Shown: positions 43,030 to 54,918, counted from the first letter of the stretch. The stretch: 64,000 nucleotides of DNA from Variovorax sp. PMC12 (GCF_003019815.1 NZ_CP027773.1:755001-819000), one strand, 5' to 3'. Notes: generated by a model from the sequence alone, not told the origin. Translations and numbers: made by a program.

Positions 43030-43045
43030 GGTACTGTCAAGTACC
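43030..43045. promoter_or_regulatory. TetR operator, site 2, over a -35 box
   Basis: GGTAC-TGTCAA-GTACC, with the arms extended to TGGTACT/AGTACCA. On the minus strand its centre is TTGACA, the consensus -35 of the hydrolase promoter (CACCAT is 17 bases further on). A regulator bound here would cover that -35. Confidence 0.7.
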
Positions 43046-43069
43046 AGGGCGTAGGAAAATGTTCCATCC

Positions 43070-43699
43070 ATGAGCGAAACCATTGAAAAGGCCGTGACGC
43101 CCAAGTCTCCCGACGGCCCGGCGAGCGAGCATTACAACCGGCTTCTCCAGGGCATGGCGCAGGCGGTGGCGGCCAAGGGCTATGCCGAGACGACCATTGC
43201 CGACATCGTGCGCGAGGCGGCCGTGTCGCGCCGCACGTTCTACGAACATTTCAGCACCAAGACCGAATGCCTGATCGCGCTGTATGAAACCGCGAGCCGG
43301 CTCGCCCTGCAGGCGGTGAGCGAAGCCTTCGACCCGGTGCAGCCCTGGCATGCGCAGGTCGAGCAGGCCATGACGGCGTATTTCGATTACCTCGCGCAAG
43401 ACCCTGTGCTGCTGCGCACGCTCTTCGTGGAGATCCTCGGGCTGGGCATGCCGGGGCTGGTGGTGCGCCGCCGGGTGAACGACGAGATCGCCAACTTCAT
43501 CCAGGTCGCCATCAACAGTGCCGGCGGCGCCGAAGAGCCCTCGGCACACCTGACGAGCGAGATGGCGATGACCGTGGTCGGCGGCATCAACGAACTGGTG
43601 CTGCAGGCCATCGAGCAGGACCGCGCGGGCGATCTGCGCGAATTGGTGGCGCCCGCGACCCGGCTGGTGCGGGCCGTGGCGGCCGAAAGCCTGCGCTAG
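43070..43699 (+). CDS. TetR/AcrR family transcriptional regulator
   Basis: A 209-residue regulator. The N-terminal helix-turn-helix reads GYAETTIADIVREAAVSRRTFYEHFSTKTECLIALYE, the hallmark of TetR proteins. The C-terminal ligand domain is divergent and its ligand is unknown. It diverges from the ferritin-like hydrolase gene, and two matching inverted repeats lie between, so it probably controls both genes. Its TAG stop shares the CTAG with the stop of the convergent ABC-2 permease gene. Confidence 0.92.
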   Translation: MSETIEKAVTPKSPDGPASEHYNRLLQGMAQAVAAKGYAETTIADIVREAAVSRRTFYEHFSTKTECLIALYETASRLALQAVSEAFDPVQPWHAQVEQAMTAYFDYLAQDPVLLRTLFVEILGLGMPGLVVRRRVNDEIANFIQVAINSAGGAEEPSAHLTSEMAMTVVGGINELVLQAIEQDRAGDLRELVAPATRLVRAVAAESLR

Positions 43700-44850
43700 G
43701 CGCTACGGGCTTGCGTGCTGCCGCGCGGGGTGGCCGCCAGCCACAGCGCGAGCAGGCCGGCCAGCGTCAGCGCCAGCAGTGCGCCGAGATAGGGCAGCAC
43801 GTCATGCAGCGGCGCCCCCATCTGGTTGAGGCGCAGCGAGCCCTGGATGCCTGCGGTGCTCGGGAACAGCCAGCGCAGCGCCTGCAGCGGCTCCGGCAAG
43901 GCCTCCACCGGCCATGAAAAGCCCGAGAGAAACGCCATTGGCAAGGCGGTGAACAACAGCACCTGCAAGGCCCGCTCGCGGTCGCGGAACCAGCAGCCCA
44001 GCAGCAGGCCGAGCGTGCAGATGGCAGGCACATAAAAAGCGAGCAGCACCATCGCCCCCAGCGGGTTGCCGCCGCGCGGGTAGTCCTGCAGGAAGAACAC
44101 CCAGCCGAAATAGAACAGCCCGCTTAGGAAGCCGAAGCCCGAAAGCGCCCCCAGCCGGCCCAGCCACGCGCCCATGGAAGCCCGCAGCCGTCCGGCTTCG
44201 GCCCAGGTGCCGGCCAGCATCGCCGCGCCCATCAGCAACGTCTGCTGCAGTATCAGCAGGGCCACCGCCGGCACCACGTAGCTGCCGTAGCCTTCGGTCG
44301 GGTTGAACAGCGCCACCAGCTGCGTGTTGAGCGGGCTGCGGCTGCGCGCCGCCTGCACCGCGCTCTGGCCGCCGGCCTGCAGCTTGCGTATCTCCACGCC
44401 TGCCGACACGGTGCCGACCGCTTCCGAGAACCCGTACAGCACCGCCTTGTTCAACAACGCATACGCGCCGTTGCCTTCGATGGTGACCACCGCCGGGGTG
44501 CCGCGCAGCACGTTGCGCTTGAGGTCCGCCGGCAGCAGCGCGTAGCCCTCGATCTCGCCGCGCCAGAGCGCCTGCTGCGCCTCGTGCACGTCGGAGGTGA
44601 CCATGCGCACGTCCAGCCGCGGATTGGCCATGGCGAAGCGCGCGATCTGGCGCGACAGCGCGCTGTGGTCCTGGTCGACCACCGCCACCGGCACGCGCGT
44701 GACGGCCTGCGTGCCGTAGGGCCACGGATAGAAGAAGCCGTAGATGACCGGCGCGATCAGCATGATCAGCAGCACGCCCTTGTCGCGCAGCACCGCCAGG
44801 GGGGTGTCGCGCCAGGCGGCGCCAAAGCCGGTGCGCTCGCCCGTCGTCAT
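43696..44850 (-). CDS. ABC-2 type transporter permease (YbhS/YbhR-like), second copy
   Basis: A 384-residue membrane protein of the ABC-2 class. One N-terminal helix is followed by a large periplasmic domain containing VDQDHSALSRQIARF and then five helices, as in YhiH/YbhFSR-type drug exporters. It is paralogous to the adjacent upstream permease, which has LDQDHSSLSRQVVRF at the same place, and overlaps it by one base (TGATG). With HlyD and TolC genes just upstream, an export role across both membranes is likely. No ATP-binding subunit is encoded in the locus. Confidence 0.85.
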   Translation of the reverse strand: MTTGERTGFGAAWRDTPLAVLRDKGVLLIMLIAPVIYGFFYPWPYGTQAVTRVPVAVVDQDHSALSRQIARFAMANPRLDVRMVTSDVHEAQQALWRGEIEGYALLPADLKRNVLRGTPAVVTIEGNGAYALLNKAVLYGFSEAVGTVSAGVEIRKLQAGGQSAVQAARSRSPLNTQLVALFNPTEGYGSYVVPAVALLILQQTLLMGAAMLAGTWAEAGRLRASMGAWLGRLGALSGFGFLSGLFYFGWVFFLQDYPRGGNPLGAMVLLAFYVPAICTLGLLLGCWFRDRERALQVLLFTALPMAFLSGFSWPVEALPEPLQALRWLFPSTAGIQGSLRLNQMGAPLHDVLPYLGALLALTLAGLLALWLAATPRGSTQARSA

Positions 44851-46034
44851 CAGCGGCCTCCCCAGGTGCCGGGCGCGCGGGCCGCGCGCACCAGCGCGGC
44901 GGCCGAGGCGGCCAGCAGCACGGCCGTGCCCAGCACCATCCAAAGCGGCGTCGCCACCGAATAGAGCACCGGCGCGCCCATCTGCAGCTGTTCCATCTGC
45001 ACGCGGATGTAGTGCGTGTAGGGCAGCAGGTTGGCCCACATGCGCGCGAACAGCGGCATCGCGACCAGCGGAAAGCCAACGCCGCCGAAAGCGAACGCCG
45101 GCGCGGTGATGAAGCCCGTGGCCGACAGCGCGGTGCGCAGCGAGCGCGTGAGGCTCGACACGAAGGCGCCGAGCGCCACCGACAGCGCCAGGAACACCAC
45201 CAGCGCGAACAGCGTCCAGCCGAGCGAACCGACCGGGTGCCAGCCGCGTCCCGCCGTGATCCACAGCATGGCCGCGATCGCCACCGCGCAAAGGCTCAGG
45301 AAGGGCAGCGCCAGCTTGCCCGCCAATGCAGCCAGCGCCTCGTGCCAGCGCGGCGCGGCGCCGAGCCATTCGCCGATGCTGCGGTCTCGCAGCTCGCGGC
45401 CCACGGACCATGCGCCGGCCGTCATCGCGAGGATGTGGAGCAGCGCGGGAATCAGCGCCGCGCCGAGGAACTGTTCGTAGTCGGTCGAGGTGTTGAACAG
45501 CGCGACCATGCTCGCCTTGACCGGCTCCATGCTCGCGCGCGCGGCCCTCATCGATTCGCCGCGCTTGTTGCGCACGGTGAGCTCGACCCCGCCCGACACC
45601 GTCGCCACGGCGGTGCGCACGTCGCGCTGGATCAGGCTCGAATGCGTGCCCAGCTGCGCGTTGTGCAGCAGCACGACCTGGCCGACGCGGCCCTGCTTCA
45701 CGTCGCGGCTCAGGTCCCGCGGCAGCTGCACCGCCGCGTCGACGGCACCGCTGGCCAGGGCGCGCGACATCTCGCCTTCGTCGCTGTATTGCTGCACCAC
45801 GCGCAGGCCCGGCGTGGCGTCCAGAAAGCGCACCACCTGGCGCGAGAGCGAGGAGTGGTCCTGGTCGAGCACGCCGATGGGCAGGCGCTCGGGCAGGCCG
45901 GCGGAAAAAATCCACCAGATCAGGAAGACCGCGAGCAACGGCACCCACGAGACCATGGCCAGGTCCCAGGGGCGCGTGCGCAGCAGCGCGAACTCGCGCC
46001 GTGCGCTGGCAGCGGAAAAGCCGCGCAGGCTCAT
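44850..46034 (-). CDS. ABC-2 type transporter permease (YbhS/YbhR-like), first copy
   Basis: A 394-residue ABC-2 permease with the same plan as its downstream neighbour: N-terminal helix (LAMVSWVPLLAVFLIWWIFSAG), periplasmic domain with LDQDHSSLSRQ, then five helices. The pair probably forms a heterodimeric exporter. The gap to the HlyD gene is seven bases and the overlap with the next permease is one base, so all are cotranscribed. Confidence 0.85.
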   Translation of the reverse strand: MSLRGFSAASARREFALLRTRPWDLAMVSWVPLLAVFLIWWIFSAGLPERLPIGVLDQDHSSLSRQVVRFLDATPGLRVVQQYSDEGEMSRALASGAVDAAVQLPRDLSRDVKQGRVGQVVLLHNAQLGTHSSLIQRDVRTAVATVSGGVELTVRNKRGESMRAARASMEPVKASMVALFNTSTDYEQFLGAALIPALLHILAMTAGAWSVGRELRDRSIGEWLGAAPRWHEALAALAGKLALPFLSLCAVAIAAMLWITAGRGWHPVGSLGWTLFALVVFLALSVALGAFVSSLTRSLRTALSATGFITAPAFAFGGVGFPLVAMPLFARMWANLLPYTHYIRVQMEQLQMGAPVLYSVATPLWMVLGTAVLLAASAAALVRAARAPGTWGGR

Positions 46035-46041
46035 CGCGGAC

Positions 46042-47028
46042 TCAGTCGACCAGCACGCTCATGCCGGGACGCGCGCCGTCTACGGGCTTGAGCGGGCGCG
46101 CGCGGACCTCGAAGGTGCGCACGTCGAAGCCCGCGCCGCCGCGCGTGGCGCGCCAAGTCGCGAAGTCGGGCAGCACGGCGCTGTAGTAGACCTTGAAGCG
46201 GGCGGTGCGCTTGCCTTCGGGCAGCGCGGGCAGTCGTGCGTCGAATTCATTGCCGAGCGCGAAACGGGAGAGCCGGTCTTCGCGCACGTTGAGCACCACC
46301 CATTGGTCGCTCAGGTCGACCACGGTGACGACCGCCACACCCTGCGGCGACAGTTCGCCCACCTTGGCCAGCACCTTCGCCACCTCGCCGCCGACGGGGC
46401 TGCGAAGCTCGGTCTCAGCCTTGGCGGCTTCCGCCTCGGCCACCACGCCGGCCACCTGGCGGGCCTGTGCGCTGGCGGCGGCCTTGTCCTCGGGGCGGGC
46501 GCCGGTGCGCGCCATGTCGTACTGCGCCCTGGCCGCGATGGCAGCGTCGCGCGAGGCTTTCCAGTTGGCTTCGGCCTCGTCGCGCTTCTGGTCGGCCACC
46601 AGGCCTTCGCGCGCCAGCCCGTCGACGCGGCGGAACGAGGTCTGCGCCAGTTGCGCGGCCGTTTCGGCGCGCTGCCATTGCATGCGCGCCATTTCCACTT
46701 CCTGCGGGCGGGCGCCGTTCTGCGCCTTCTCTGCCACGGCCTGCGCGGCCTGTTCGGCGGCGGTGGCCTGCGCGAGCTTGGCGCGCACTTCGGGGCTGTC
46801 CATGCGCACCAGCACCGCGCCGGCCTGGATGCGGTCGCCTTCCTTCACTGCCACTTCGGCCACGCGTGCCGTCACCTTGCCGGCGACGTCGGTCTCGCGC
46901 GCTTCCATCTGGCCCTGGAACACCTCGGGCGCGGGCTGCGACGCGCGCCAGAAACCCCAGACCAGCAGCGAAAGCACGAGCAGCGCGACCAGGATCGCGA
47001 TCAGTTTTCGGGTCTTGGCACTCATCAT
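46042..47028 (-). CDS. HlyD/EmrA family periplasmic adaptor
   Basis: A 328-residue membrane fusion protein that links an inner-membrane exporter to TolC. It has one N-terminal helix (LIAILVALLVLSLLVWGFW), a lipoyl/barrel-sandwich domain split by a long coiled coil (AEQAAQAVAEKAQNGARPQEVEMARMQW.. to ..AKAETELRSPVGGEV) and a beta-barrel domain. The ATG at 47028 overlaps the TolC stop by one base; a TTG at 47031 would be in frame but is less likely. It belongs to the six-gene efflux operon. Confidence 0.9.
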   Translation of the reverse strand: MMSAKTRKLIAILVALLVLSLLVWGFWRASQPAPEVFQGQMEARETDVAGKVTARVAEVAVKEGDRIQAGAVLVRMDSPEVRAKLAQATAAEQAAQAVAEKAQNGARPQEVEMARMQWQRAETAAQLAQTSFRRVDGLAREGLVADQKRDEAEANWKASRDAAIAARAQYDMARTGARPEDKAAASAQARQVAGVVAEAEAAKAETELRSPVGGEVAKVLAKVGELSPQGVAVVTVVDLSDQWVVLNVREDRLSRFALGNEFDARLPALPEGKRTARFKVYYSAVLPDFATWRATRGGAGFDVRTFEVRARPLKPVDGARPGMSVLVD

Positions 47029-48467
47029 CAATTCACCTTCACGTCTGCACGCGCGATGTAGTCGGAAAACTTCTCGGACAGGCCCGCGCTTTCGAGCAGT
47101 TGCGCGAGCGCCTGCACGTAGTCGTTGGCGGCTTGCGCGCGTTCGGTCAGCACCTTGGCCTGGTTGGTCTCGGCATCGATCAGGTCGAGCGTGGTGCTCG
47201 TGCCTTCGCGCAGGCCGGAGGTGCGCAGCTTGACGACCTCTTGCGCCAGCTCGACCGAGGCCTTCATTTCCAGATACTGGCGGCGCGCGTTTTCCAGCGC
47301 GCGCCAGTTGCGCTCGACCAGCAGCGCGATGTCGCTGCGCGCCTGGGCGCCGGTGCGCTCGGCCTGCTCGACCTGCTTGAGCGATGAGGCGGATAGCGCG
47401 TCGCGGTCGACCGAGTCGTACAGCGTCCAGCGCACGCCGACGCCGGCCACCCAGTCGGCGTTGCCGCTCTTGATTTCGCGCGTGCCGAAGGCGATGACCT
47501 GCGGGCGGCGCAGCGCTTCCTCGCCTTCGTGCAGTTGCTCGGCCTGCGACTTCTTGGCCGCGACCTTGCCCAGGCCCGGATGGCGCGTGAGCGCCGAGTC
47601 GATGAAGTAGCCCAGCGGCTCGACAGGCGTGCTGATGAGGAACAGCGGCGTCTGCGGCACCACCGTGCCGTCGGCGCGCAGCGTGCGCGCGAGCGCCACG
47701 CCGGCCAGCGCGGCGTCGTTCTCCGCCTTGCGGGCGTTGCGCCGCGCTTCTTCATAGGCGGCGCTGGCCTGCAGCCGCTCCACGCGCGAGATCACGCCGG
47801 CCGCGAGCATCTTCTGCGCCGCCGAATCGTGCTGCGCGATGGTGCGCTCGGCCTGCGCGCGCAGCACGGCCGCGCGCTGCGCCAGCTGGGCGCCGAAGTA
47901 GCGCTGCACCAGCAGCGTGTCGACCTCGTGGCCGGCCTGCTCGGCATCGGCTTCGGCCTCCCGCGTCTGCGCCGACACGAAGCCGCGCACCGCATCGGTC
48001 GCGCCGCCCAGGTAGATCGGCCACACGGCGGAGATCGAAGCGTTGGCGCCGCTGTCGTGCCGGTTCAGCGTGTAGCTGTTGGGCAGCTGCGGAATCGGCA
48101 CGCGCGAGACAAGGCTCTGGATCGACGACGGCAGCGCCGAGCCGATCTGCCCGAGCTTCTGGTTGAGCGGATCGAGGTCGAGGTTCAGGTTGGCGTTGTA
48201 GGCATAGGCCAGCCCCGAGACGGCGACCGTCGGGCCGCCCAGCCCCTTGAGGCCCTGGCTCTGCAGTTCCTTGGCGTCGACGGCCGCGCGGGCGGCGGCC
48301 AGCTTGTCTGAGCGGTCGACCATGCGGGCGCGGGCGGCGTCGAAGCTCAGGGCCAGGGCGCTGTCGCCGCGGGGCTGCGCCTGGGCCTGCGCGAACGCCG
48401 GGCCGCCCAGCATCAGCAGCGCCGGCAGCAGCAACAGGGAGGGATGAAGGGGGCGGGAGCTTGTCAT
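47028..48467 (-). CDS. TolC family outer membrane channel protein
   Basis: A 479-residue outer-membrane efflux protein. A signal peptide (MTSSRPLHPSLLLLPALLMLGGPAFA) is followed by two repeated helical halves with long coiled coils, for example TLLVQRYFGAQLAQRAAVLRAQ and QARSDIALLVERNWRALENARRQY, and the typical GTSTTLDLIDAETNQAKV near the end. It forms the exit duct for the exporter encoded downstream, and its stop overlaps the HlyD start. Confidence 0.9.
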   Translation of the reverse strand: MTSSRPLHPSLLLLPALLMLGGPAFAQAQAQPRGDSALALSFDAARARMVDRSDKLAAARAAVDAKELQSQGLKGLGGPTVAVSGLAYAYNANLNLDLDPLNQKLGQIGSALPSSIQSLVSRVPIPQLPNSYTLNRHDSGANASISAVWPIYLGGATDAVRGFVSAQTREAEADAEQAGHEVDTLLVQRYFGAQLAQRAAVLRAQAERTIAQHDSAAQKMLAAGVISRVERLQASAAYEEARRNARKAENDAALAGVALARTLRADGTVVPQTPLFLISTPVEPLGYFIDSALTRHPGLGKVAAKKSQAEQLHEGEEALRRPQVIAFGTREIKSGNADWVAGVGVRWTLYDSVDRDALSASSLKQVEQAERTGAQARSDIALLVERNWRALENARRQYLEMKASVELAQEVVKLRTSGLREGTSTTLDLIDAETNQAKVLTERAQAANDYVQALAQLLESAGLSEKFSDYIARADVKVN

Positions 48468-48470
48468 CGG

Positions 48471-49208
48471 TCAGGCGGTCTTGTGCAGCAGGGCGTCGAG
48501 TTCCTGCTGCAGGATCACGGGGAACGCGGCTTGCACCGCGCCGGTGGCGAGCGGCCGCGCCTTCTCCAGCAGCTGGGCCGTGCGCTCGGGGTCGATGGCG
48601 TCGCCCGTCAGCAGGCTGTCGGCCAGGGTGCGCAGCCAGTGCCTTGCCACGGTGCGCAGGGTGCGCGCCATGGTTTCCTGCATGCCGATGACCTGCTCCA
48701 GCGGCAGGCCGAGGGCGGCGAGCTGCTCGGCCACCTGCCCGAGTGCGGGGCTGAGCATTTGCACCTGCCCGTCGGGCAACTCGCGCATGAGCCCGGCCTT
48801 GCTGGCGCGGGCGAGCAGGGCGGGCGTCATCTGGCCGTTCCACTTGGCAGCGAGGCTCTTGGCGGACACGACCACGGGCGTTTCCGAAGCGAACAGGCTG
48901 CCCGACATCGAGCGTGCGACCGAGACGAGGTCACCCCACACGGAAGCCGGTGCACGCCCGAAGATGCGGCGGATCGCCTCGATGCCGAAGCCCTGGTCGC
49001 GCAGCTCGCGGATCAGCGCGAGGCGCTGCGCATGGTCTTCGCCATAGAGCCCGAGGCGGCCGCGCAGACGGGGCGGCGGCAACAGCCCCGCGGTGGTGTA
49101 GGCGCGGATGTTGCGCACCGTGACGCCGGTGCGCGTTGCCAGTGCCTCGATGGAAAGATCCTCGGCGGCAGGGGTGGCATCGGCAGCGGGCACGGCGGGC
49201 GTGTTCAT
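48471..49208 (-). CDS. MerR family transcriptional regulator
   Basis: A 245-residue regulator with an N-terminal MerR-type winged helix (LSIEALATRTGVTVRNIRAYTTAGLLPPP..GRLGLYGEDHAQRLALIREL). The remaining 170 residues are a helical, divergent effector domain. Three bases separate it from the TolC gene and 38 from the YhgE-like gene, so it lies inside the efflux operon and probably controls it in response to an exported compound. The ligand is unknown. Confidence 0.9.
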   Translation of the reverse strand: MNTPAVPAADATPAAEDLSIEALATRTGVTVRNIRAYTTAGLLPPPRLRGRLGLYGEDHAQRLALIRELRDQGFGIEAIRRIFGRAPASVWGDLVSVARSMSGSLFASETPVVVSAKSLAAKWNGQMTPALLARASKAGLMRELPDGQVQMLSPALGQVAEQLAALGLPLEQVIGMQETMARTLRTVARHWLRTLADSLLTGDAIDPERTAQLLEKARPLATGAVQAAFPVILQQELDALLHKTA

Positions 49209-49246
49209 CCGACAGATTGTATGTTACATCGGAAGTGTTGTATTCA

Positions 49247-51148
49247 TCAGACCTGGATCGTGGGCTTGTAGTCGGCCAGCAGCACGTCTTTCCACCTGCC
49301 GAAGATGGCCATCAGCCCGACCGCCACCGCGCCCGACAGCAGCACCACGCCGCAGGCATGCACCCATCCGTTGTCGAAGGCGCCGAACATCACCGCCCGG
49401 AAGGCCTGCACCACCCAGCTGAACGGCAGCCAGCTGTGCACCGTGCGGAAGAAGCCGGCCGACAGTTCCACCGGCAGCACGCCGCCGCCGGCCGAAAGCT
49501 GCAGCGTGAGCAGCAGCACGGTCAGGATGCGGCCGAAGTCGCCGAACACATGCAGGATGGCGAACAGCACCACCAGGAACACCAGCGAGGCCAGCGCCAT
49601 CGTGAGCGCCAGCGCCGCCACGTGCGGCGCCTGCACCTGCAGCACGCCCAGCAGCGTGGCCAGCACCAGCGCCGCCTGCAGCAGCACGATCAGCGCGGGC
49701 ATGGTGATCTTGCCCAGCGTCTTGGCGAGCTTGGGGTAGTGCGTGTGGTCCGACAGGACGATGCGGATGTTGAACAGGTAGCCGGCCATCACCGCGCCGA
49801 TCCACAGCGCGACCGACACCATGTTCGGCACGAAGGCGCTGCCGTTGTTGGCCACCGGCGCCACCACCTCCACCCTGGGCTCGACCGAGTCGGCCAGGCC
49901 CGAGGCGCTGCCCTGGATGCGGGTGATCGAAGCGGGCAATGCGGCTTCGATGGTGCGCACGCCGGTCAGCAGCCTCTGTGCGCCCTGTGCGAGCTGGGTG
50001 CCGCCCTGCACGAACTCATCGAGCTTGCGGTCTTCGGGCAGCTTGCCGGCCATGGTACGGATGCCGGCGGACAGCGCGCCCATGCCGTCGGTGAGCTTGC
50101 CGACGCCGTCTTCGAGCGCCGTGGCACCGGCGTCGAGCTTCTGGCTGCCGTCCTGTGCCTTGCTCATGGCGGCCTGTGCCTGCTCGAGCCCGCCGCGCAG
50201 CTTGTCCGCGCCCCCCGCGAGCTCGCCGGCGCCCTTGGCGATGCGTTCGCCCACGAAGGGAATGTCGGCCGACTCCCGCTGCAGCCGGCGTGCGCCGTCG
50301 CCCAGTTGCCCGGCGCCGCCGTGGAGCTGGTCGAGGCCGTCGCCGATCTGCACCAGGCCCGAGCCGAGTTCGTGCTGGCCCGCCGCGAGCTGTTGCGCGC
50401 CGGTCTTGAGCGCGCGAAGGTCCGCGTCGGCCGGCAGCTTCGACTGGATGAGGCGGATGCCGCCATTGACCTGCTTGAACCCGTTGCCCACCTCCCGCGC
50501 GGCGGTGCTGTATTGCGCGGCGCCAGCGGCGAGCGTCTGCGAGCCGTCTCGCAGGGTCAGCAATGCCTGCTTGAGCTGCTCCAGCCGCTGCTGCGAGCCG
50601 GCCGCCGCGTTGAGCACGAGAGTCCAGCGCTGCTCGTTGAGCATCTCGTTGACCTGGTGCCCCAGTTCGCCCGCGAAGCGGCGGGCGAGGCCGGCGGAGC
50701 TGTAGTTGTTGCCCTCGGAGGTGTAGACCACCAGCCGCCCCGCGCCGCGCTGCGCGCCGGGCACCGCGTCGGCGCTGAAGTCCGGCGGAATCAGCAGGGC
50801 GAAGGCGAGCGTGCCGCGCCGCACTTCGGCGCGCGCCTCTTCTTCGTCGGTCATCACGCGAAAGCCGAAGGCGCGCTTGGCCAGCAGGGTGCTCGTGAGC
50901 TGCTCGCCGACGTTGACCGAATGCGCCATGTAGGTCACGCCCCGGTCCTTGTTCACGATGGCGGCGGGCAGGTCGGCCGTGTGGCCGGCCGGGTCCCACA
51001 CGCTCGTCAGGTAGATCAGCGCATAGATCGCCGGCACCATGCCGACCGCGACGATGGCCAGCAGGATGCGCGGAAAGCGCCGCACGACCGCAAGCTCCGC
51101 ACTGGCAATGGCCAGGGTGCCGGCGACGAGGGCGCGGAGGTAATTCAT
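49247..51148 (-). CDS. YhgE/Pip-like ABC-2 permease with coiled-coil periplasmic domain
   Basis: A 633-residue membrane protein of the YhgE/Pip class. It has one N-terminal helix (RILLAIVAVGMVPAIYALIYLTSVW), a periplasmic domain of about 370 residues and five C-terminal helices. The domain includes AIVNKDRGVTYM and a long run of heptad-like repeats (GAxxLxxGxxxLxxG). Members include phage-infection proteins and drug exporters that need a partner. It is the first gene of the efflux operon. No ATPase is next to it. Confidence 0.85.
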   Translation of the reverse strand: MNYLRALVAGTLAIASAELAVVRRFPRILLAIVAVGMVPAIYALIYLTSVWDPAGHTADLPAAIVNKDRGVTYMAHSVNVGEQLTSTLLAKRAFGFRVMTDEEEARAEVRRGTLAFALLIPPDFSADAVPGAQRGAGRLVVYTSEGNNYSSAGLARRFAGELGHQVNEMLNEQRWTLVLNAAAGSQQRLEQLKQALLTLRDGSQTLAAGAAQYSTAAREVGNGFKQVNGGIRLIQSKLPADADLRALKTGAQQLAAGQHELGSGLVQIGDGLDQLHGGAGQLGDGARRLQRESADIPFVGERIAKGAGELAGGADKLRGGLEQAQAAMSKAQDGSQKLDAGATALEDGVGKLTDGMGALSAGIRTMAGKLPEDRKLDEFVQGGTQLAQGAQRLLTGVRTIEAALPASITRIQGSASGLADSVEPRVEVVAPVANNGSAFVPNMVSVALWIGAVMAGYLFNIRIVLSDHTHYPKLAKTLGKITMPALIVLLQAALVLATLLGVLQVQAPHVAALALTMALASLVFLVVLFAILHVFGDFGRILTVLLLTLQLSAGGGVLPVELSAGFFRTVHSWLPFSWVVQAFRAVMFGAFDNGWVHACGVVLLSGAVAVGLMAIFGRWKDVLLADYKPTIQV

Positions 51149-51197
51149 GGAGCTACGGAGTCTTCAGCGCCATGGACGGGGCGGCGTGCGGGAGGTT

Positions 51198-51566
51198 TCA
51201 GGCCGGCTTCTTCTGTGCCGGGTCGTAGAAGAACTGCTCTTCGGCGATGCGCTCGCCCTCCCAGCGCTGCCATGCGATTTCTTCCATGCGCATCTTGCCG
51301 CCGCCCTTGAAGCTGAACTCGAAGATCCAGTGAATGGCGACGTGGTCGCCATTCACCAGCACCGGCCGCACGCAGGTGGACACCACCGACTCGGTGCGCG
51401 CCAGCACGGCGCTTTCCTGCGCCACCAGTGTGCTGCGGCCCCGCCGCGGCTCGGCCTGGTTCTCGCCCATGGTCGCATCTTCGGTGTAGTAGTCCTCGAT
51501 GGCTTTGGCATGCGCGCCGCCTTCTACAGCGGCGATGAACGATTCGAGTCGGGCGGGTGTGGGCAT
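51198..51566 (-). CDS. SnoaL/NTF2-like family protein
   Basis: A 122-residue protein with an NTF2-like cone fold pattern (RLESFIAAVEGGAHAKAIEDYYTEDATMGEN, then MRMEEIAWQRWEGERIAEEQFFYDP). SnoaL-like members bind small ligands or act as cyclases and isomerases; the activity here is unknown. It starts one base after the pyrophosphatase gene's stop, so it is probably read from the same message. Confidence 0.8.
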   Translation of the reverse strand: MPTPARLESFIAAVEGGAHAKAIEDYYTEDATMGENQAEPRRGRSTLVAQESAVLARTESVVSTCVRPVLVNGDHVAIHWIFEFSFKGGGKMRMEEIAWQRWEGERIAEEQFFYDPAQKKPA

Positions 51567-51567
51567 C

Positions 51568-54081
<2,514 letters not shown>

Positions 54082-54335
54082 GCCTTGCTTCTCCATTCGT
54101 TCGTTGCGACTAGTGGAGACGGGCAGCATGGGCCCTTGCGTGCAACGCGTACGGGGCCATGCTATCCGTCGCGTTGCTTCCTCGAAGCTCGCTGCACCGG
54201 GGTGCGGAGCCGATTGGCCAACGGTTGCAATTTACAGGCAAAAACAGATGCGCGTGCGACCGGCCGGTGACACGGAAAGTAAACTCCGGGTTTGTCCCCA
54301 TCCGTCTCATACTTTTCAACTACTCGAAAAACGTC

Positions 54336-54863
54336 ATGTCCTTCGACAAAGTTTCCCCCGGCAAAAACGTCCCCGATGCCTTCAACGTCGTGATCGAAAT
54401 CCCGATGAACGCCGACCCGATCAAGTACGAAGTCGACAAGGAATCGGGCGCGATCTTCGTCGACCGCTTCATGACGACGGCCATGTACTACCCCGCCAAC
54501 TACGGCTACGTGCCGCAGACCCTGTCGGGCGACGGCGACCCGGTCGACGTGCTGGTGATCGCGCCGTACCCGCTGCTGCCGGGCGTGGTCGTGCCGTGCC
54601 GCCCGCTGGGCATCCTGATGATGGAAGACGAAGCCGGCGTCGACGGCAAGGTGCTGGCCGTGCCCACCGACAAGGTGCTGCCGATCTACAGCCACTGGAA
54701 GTCGGTCGACGACGTGAACCCGATGCGCCTGAAGGCCATCAGCCACTTCTTCGAGCACTACAAGGACCTGGAAGCCGGCAAGTGGGTCAAGGTGCTGGGC
54801 TGGGAAGGCATCGACTCCGCCAAGAAGGAAATCCTGGACGGCATCGCCAACTACAAGAAGTAA
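54336..54863 (+). CDS. ppa: Soluble inorganic pyrophosphatase
   Basis: A 175-residue family I inorganic pyrophosphatase, which hydrolyses pyrophosphate to phosphate and pulls biosynthetic reactions forward. Typical segments are IEIPMNADPIKYEVDKESG, RFMTTAMYYPANYGYVPQT and GDGDPVDVLVIAPYPLLPG, with the metal-binding Asp cluster DGDPVDVL. Length is standard. It lies divergently opposite the membrane pyrophosphatase gene, with 254 bases between; a joint control region is possible. Confidence 0.97.
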   Translation: MSFDKVSPGKNVPDAFNVVIEIPMNADPIKYEVDKESGAIFVDRFMTTAMYYPANYGYVPQTLSGDGDPVDVLVIAPYPLLPGVVVPCRPLGILMMEDEAGVDGKVLAVPTDKVLPIYSHWKSVDDVNPMRLKAISHFFEHYKDLEAGKWVKVLGWEGIDSAKKEILDGIANYKK

Positions 54864-54918
54864 GTTCTGCTGCCGCAAGGCAGCTCTCCGGGGGCGGAAT
54901 GCCCCCGGCTCGGCGGCT

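Noticed and set aside
54888..54908. Hairpin CCGGGGGC/GCCCCCGG after ppa
   Set aside because: The stem is strong but no T run follows on either strand, so I did not call it a terminator.
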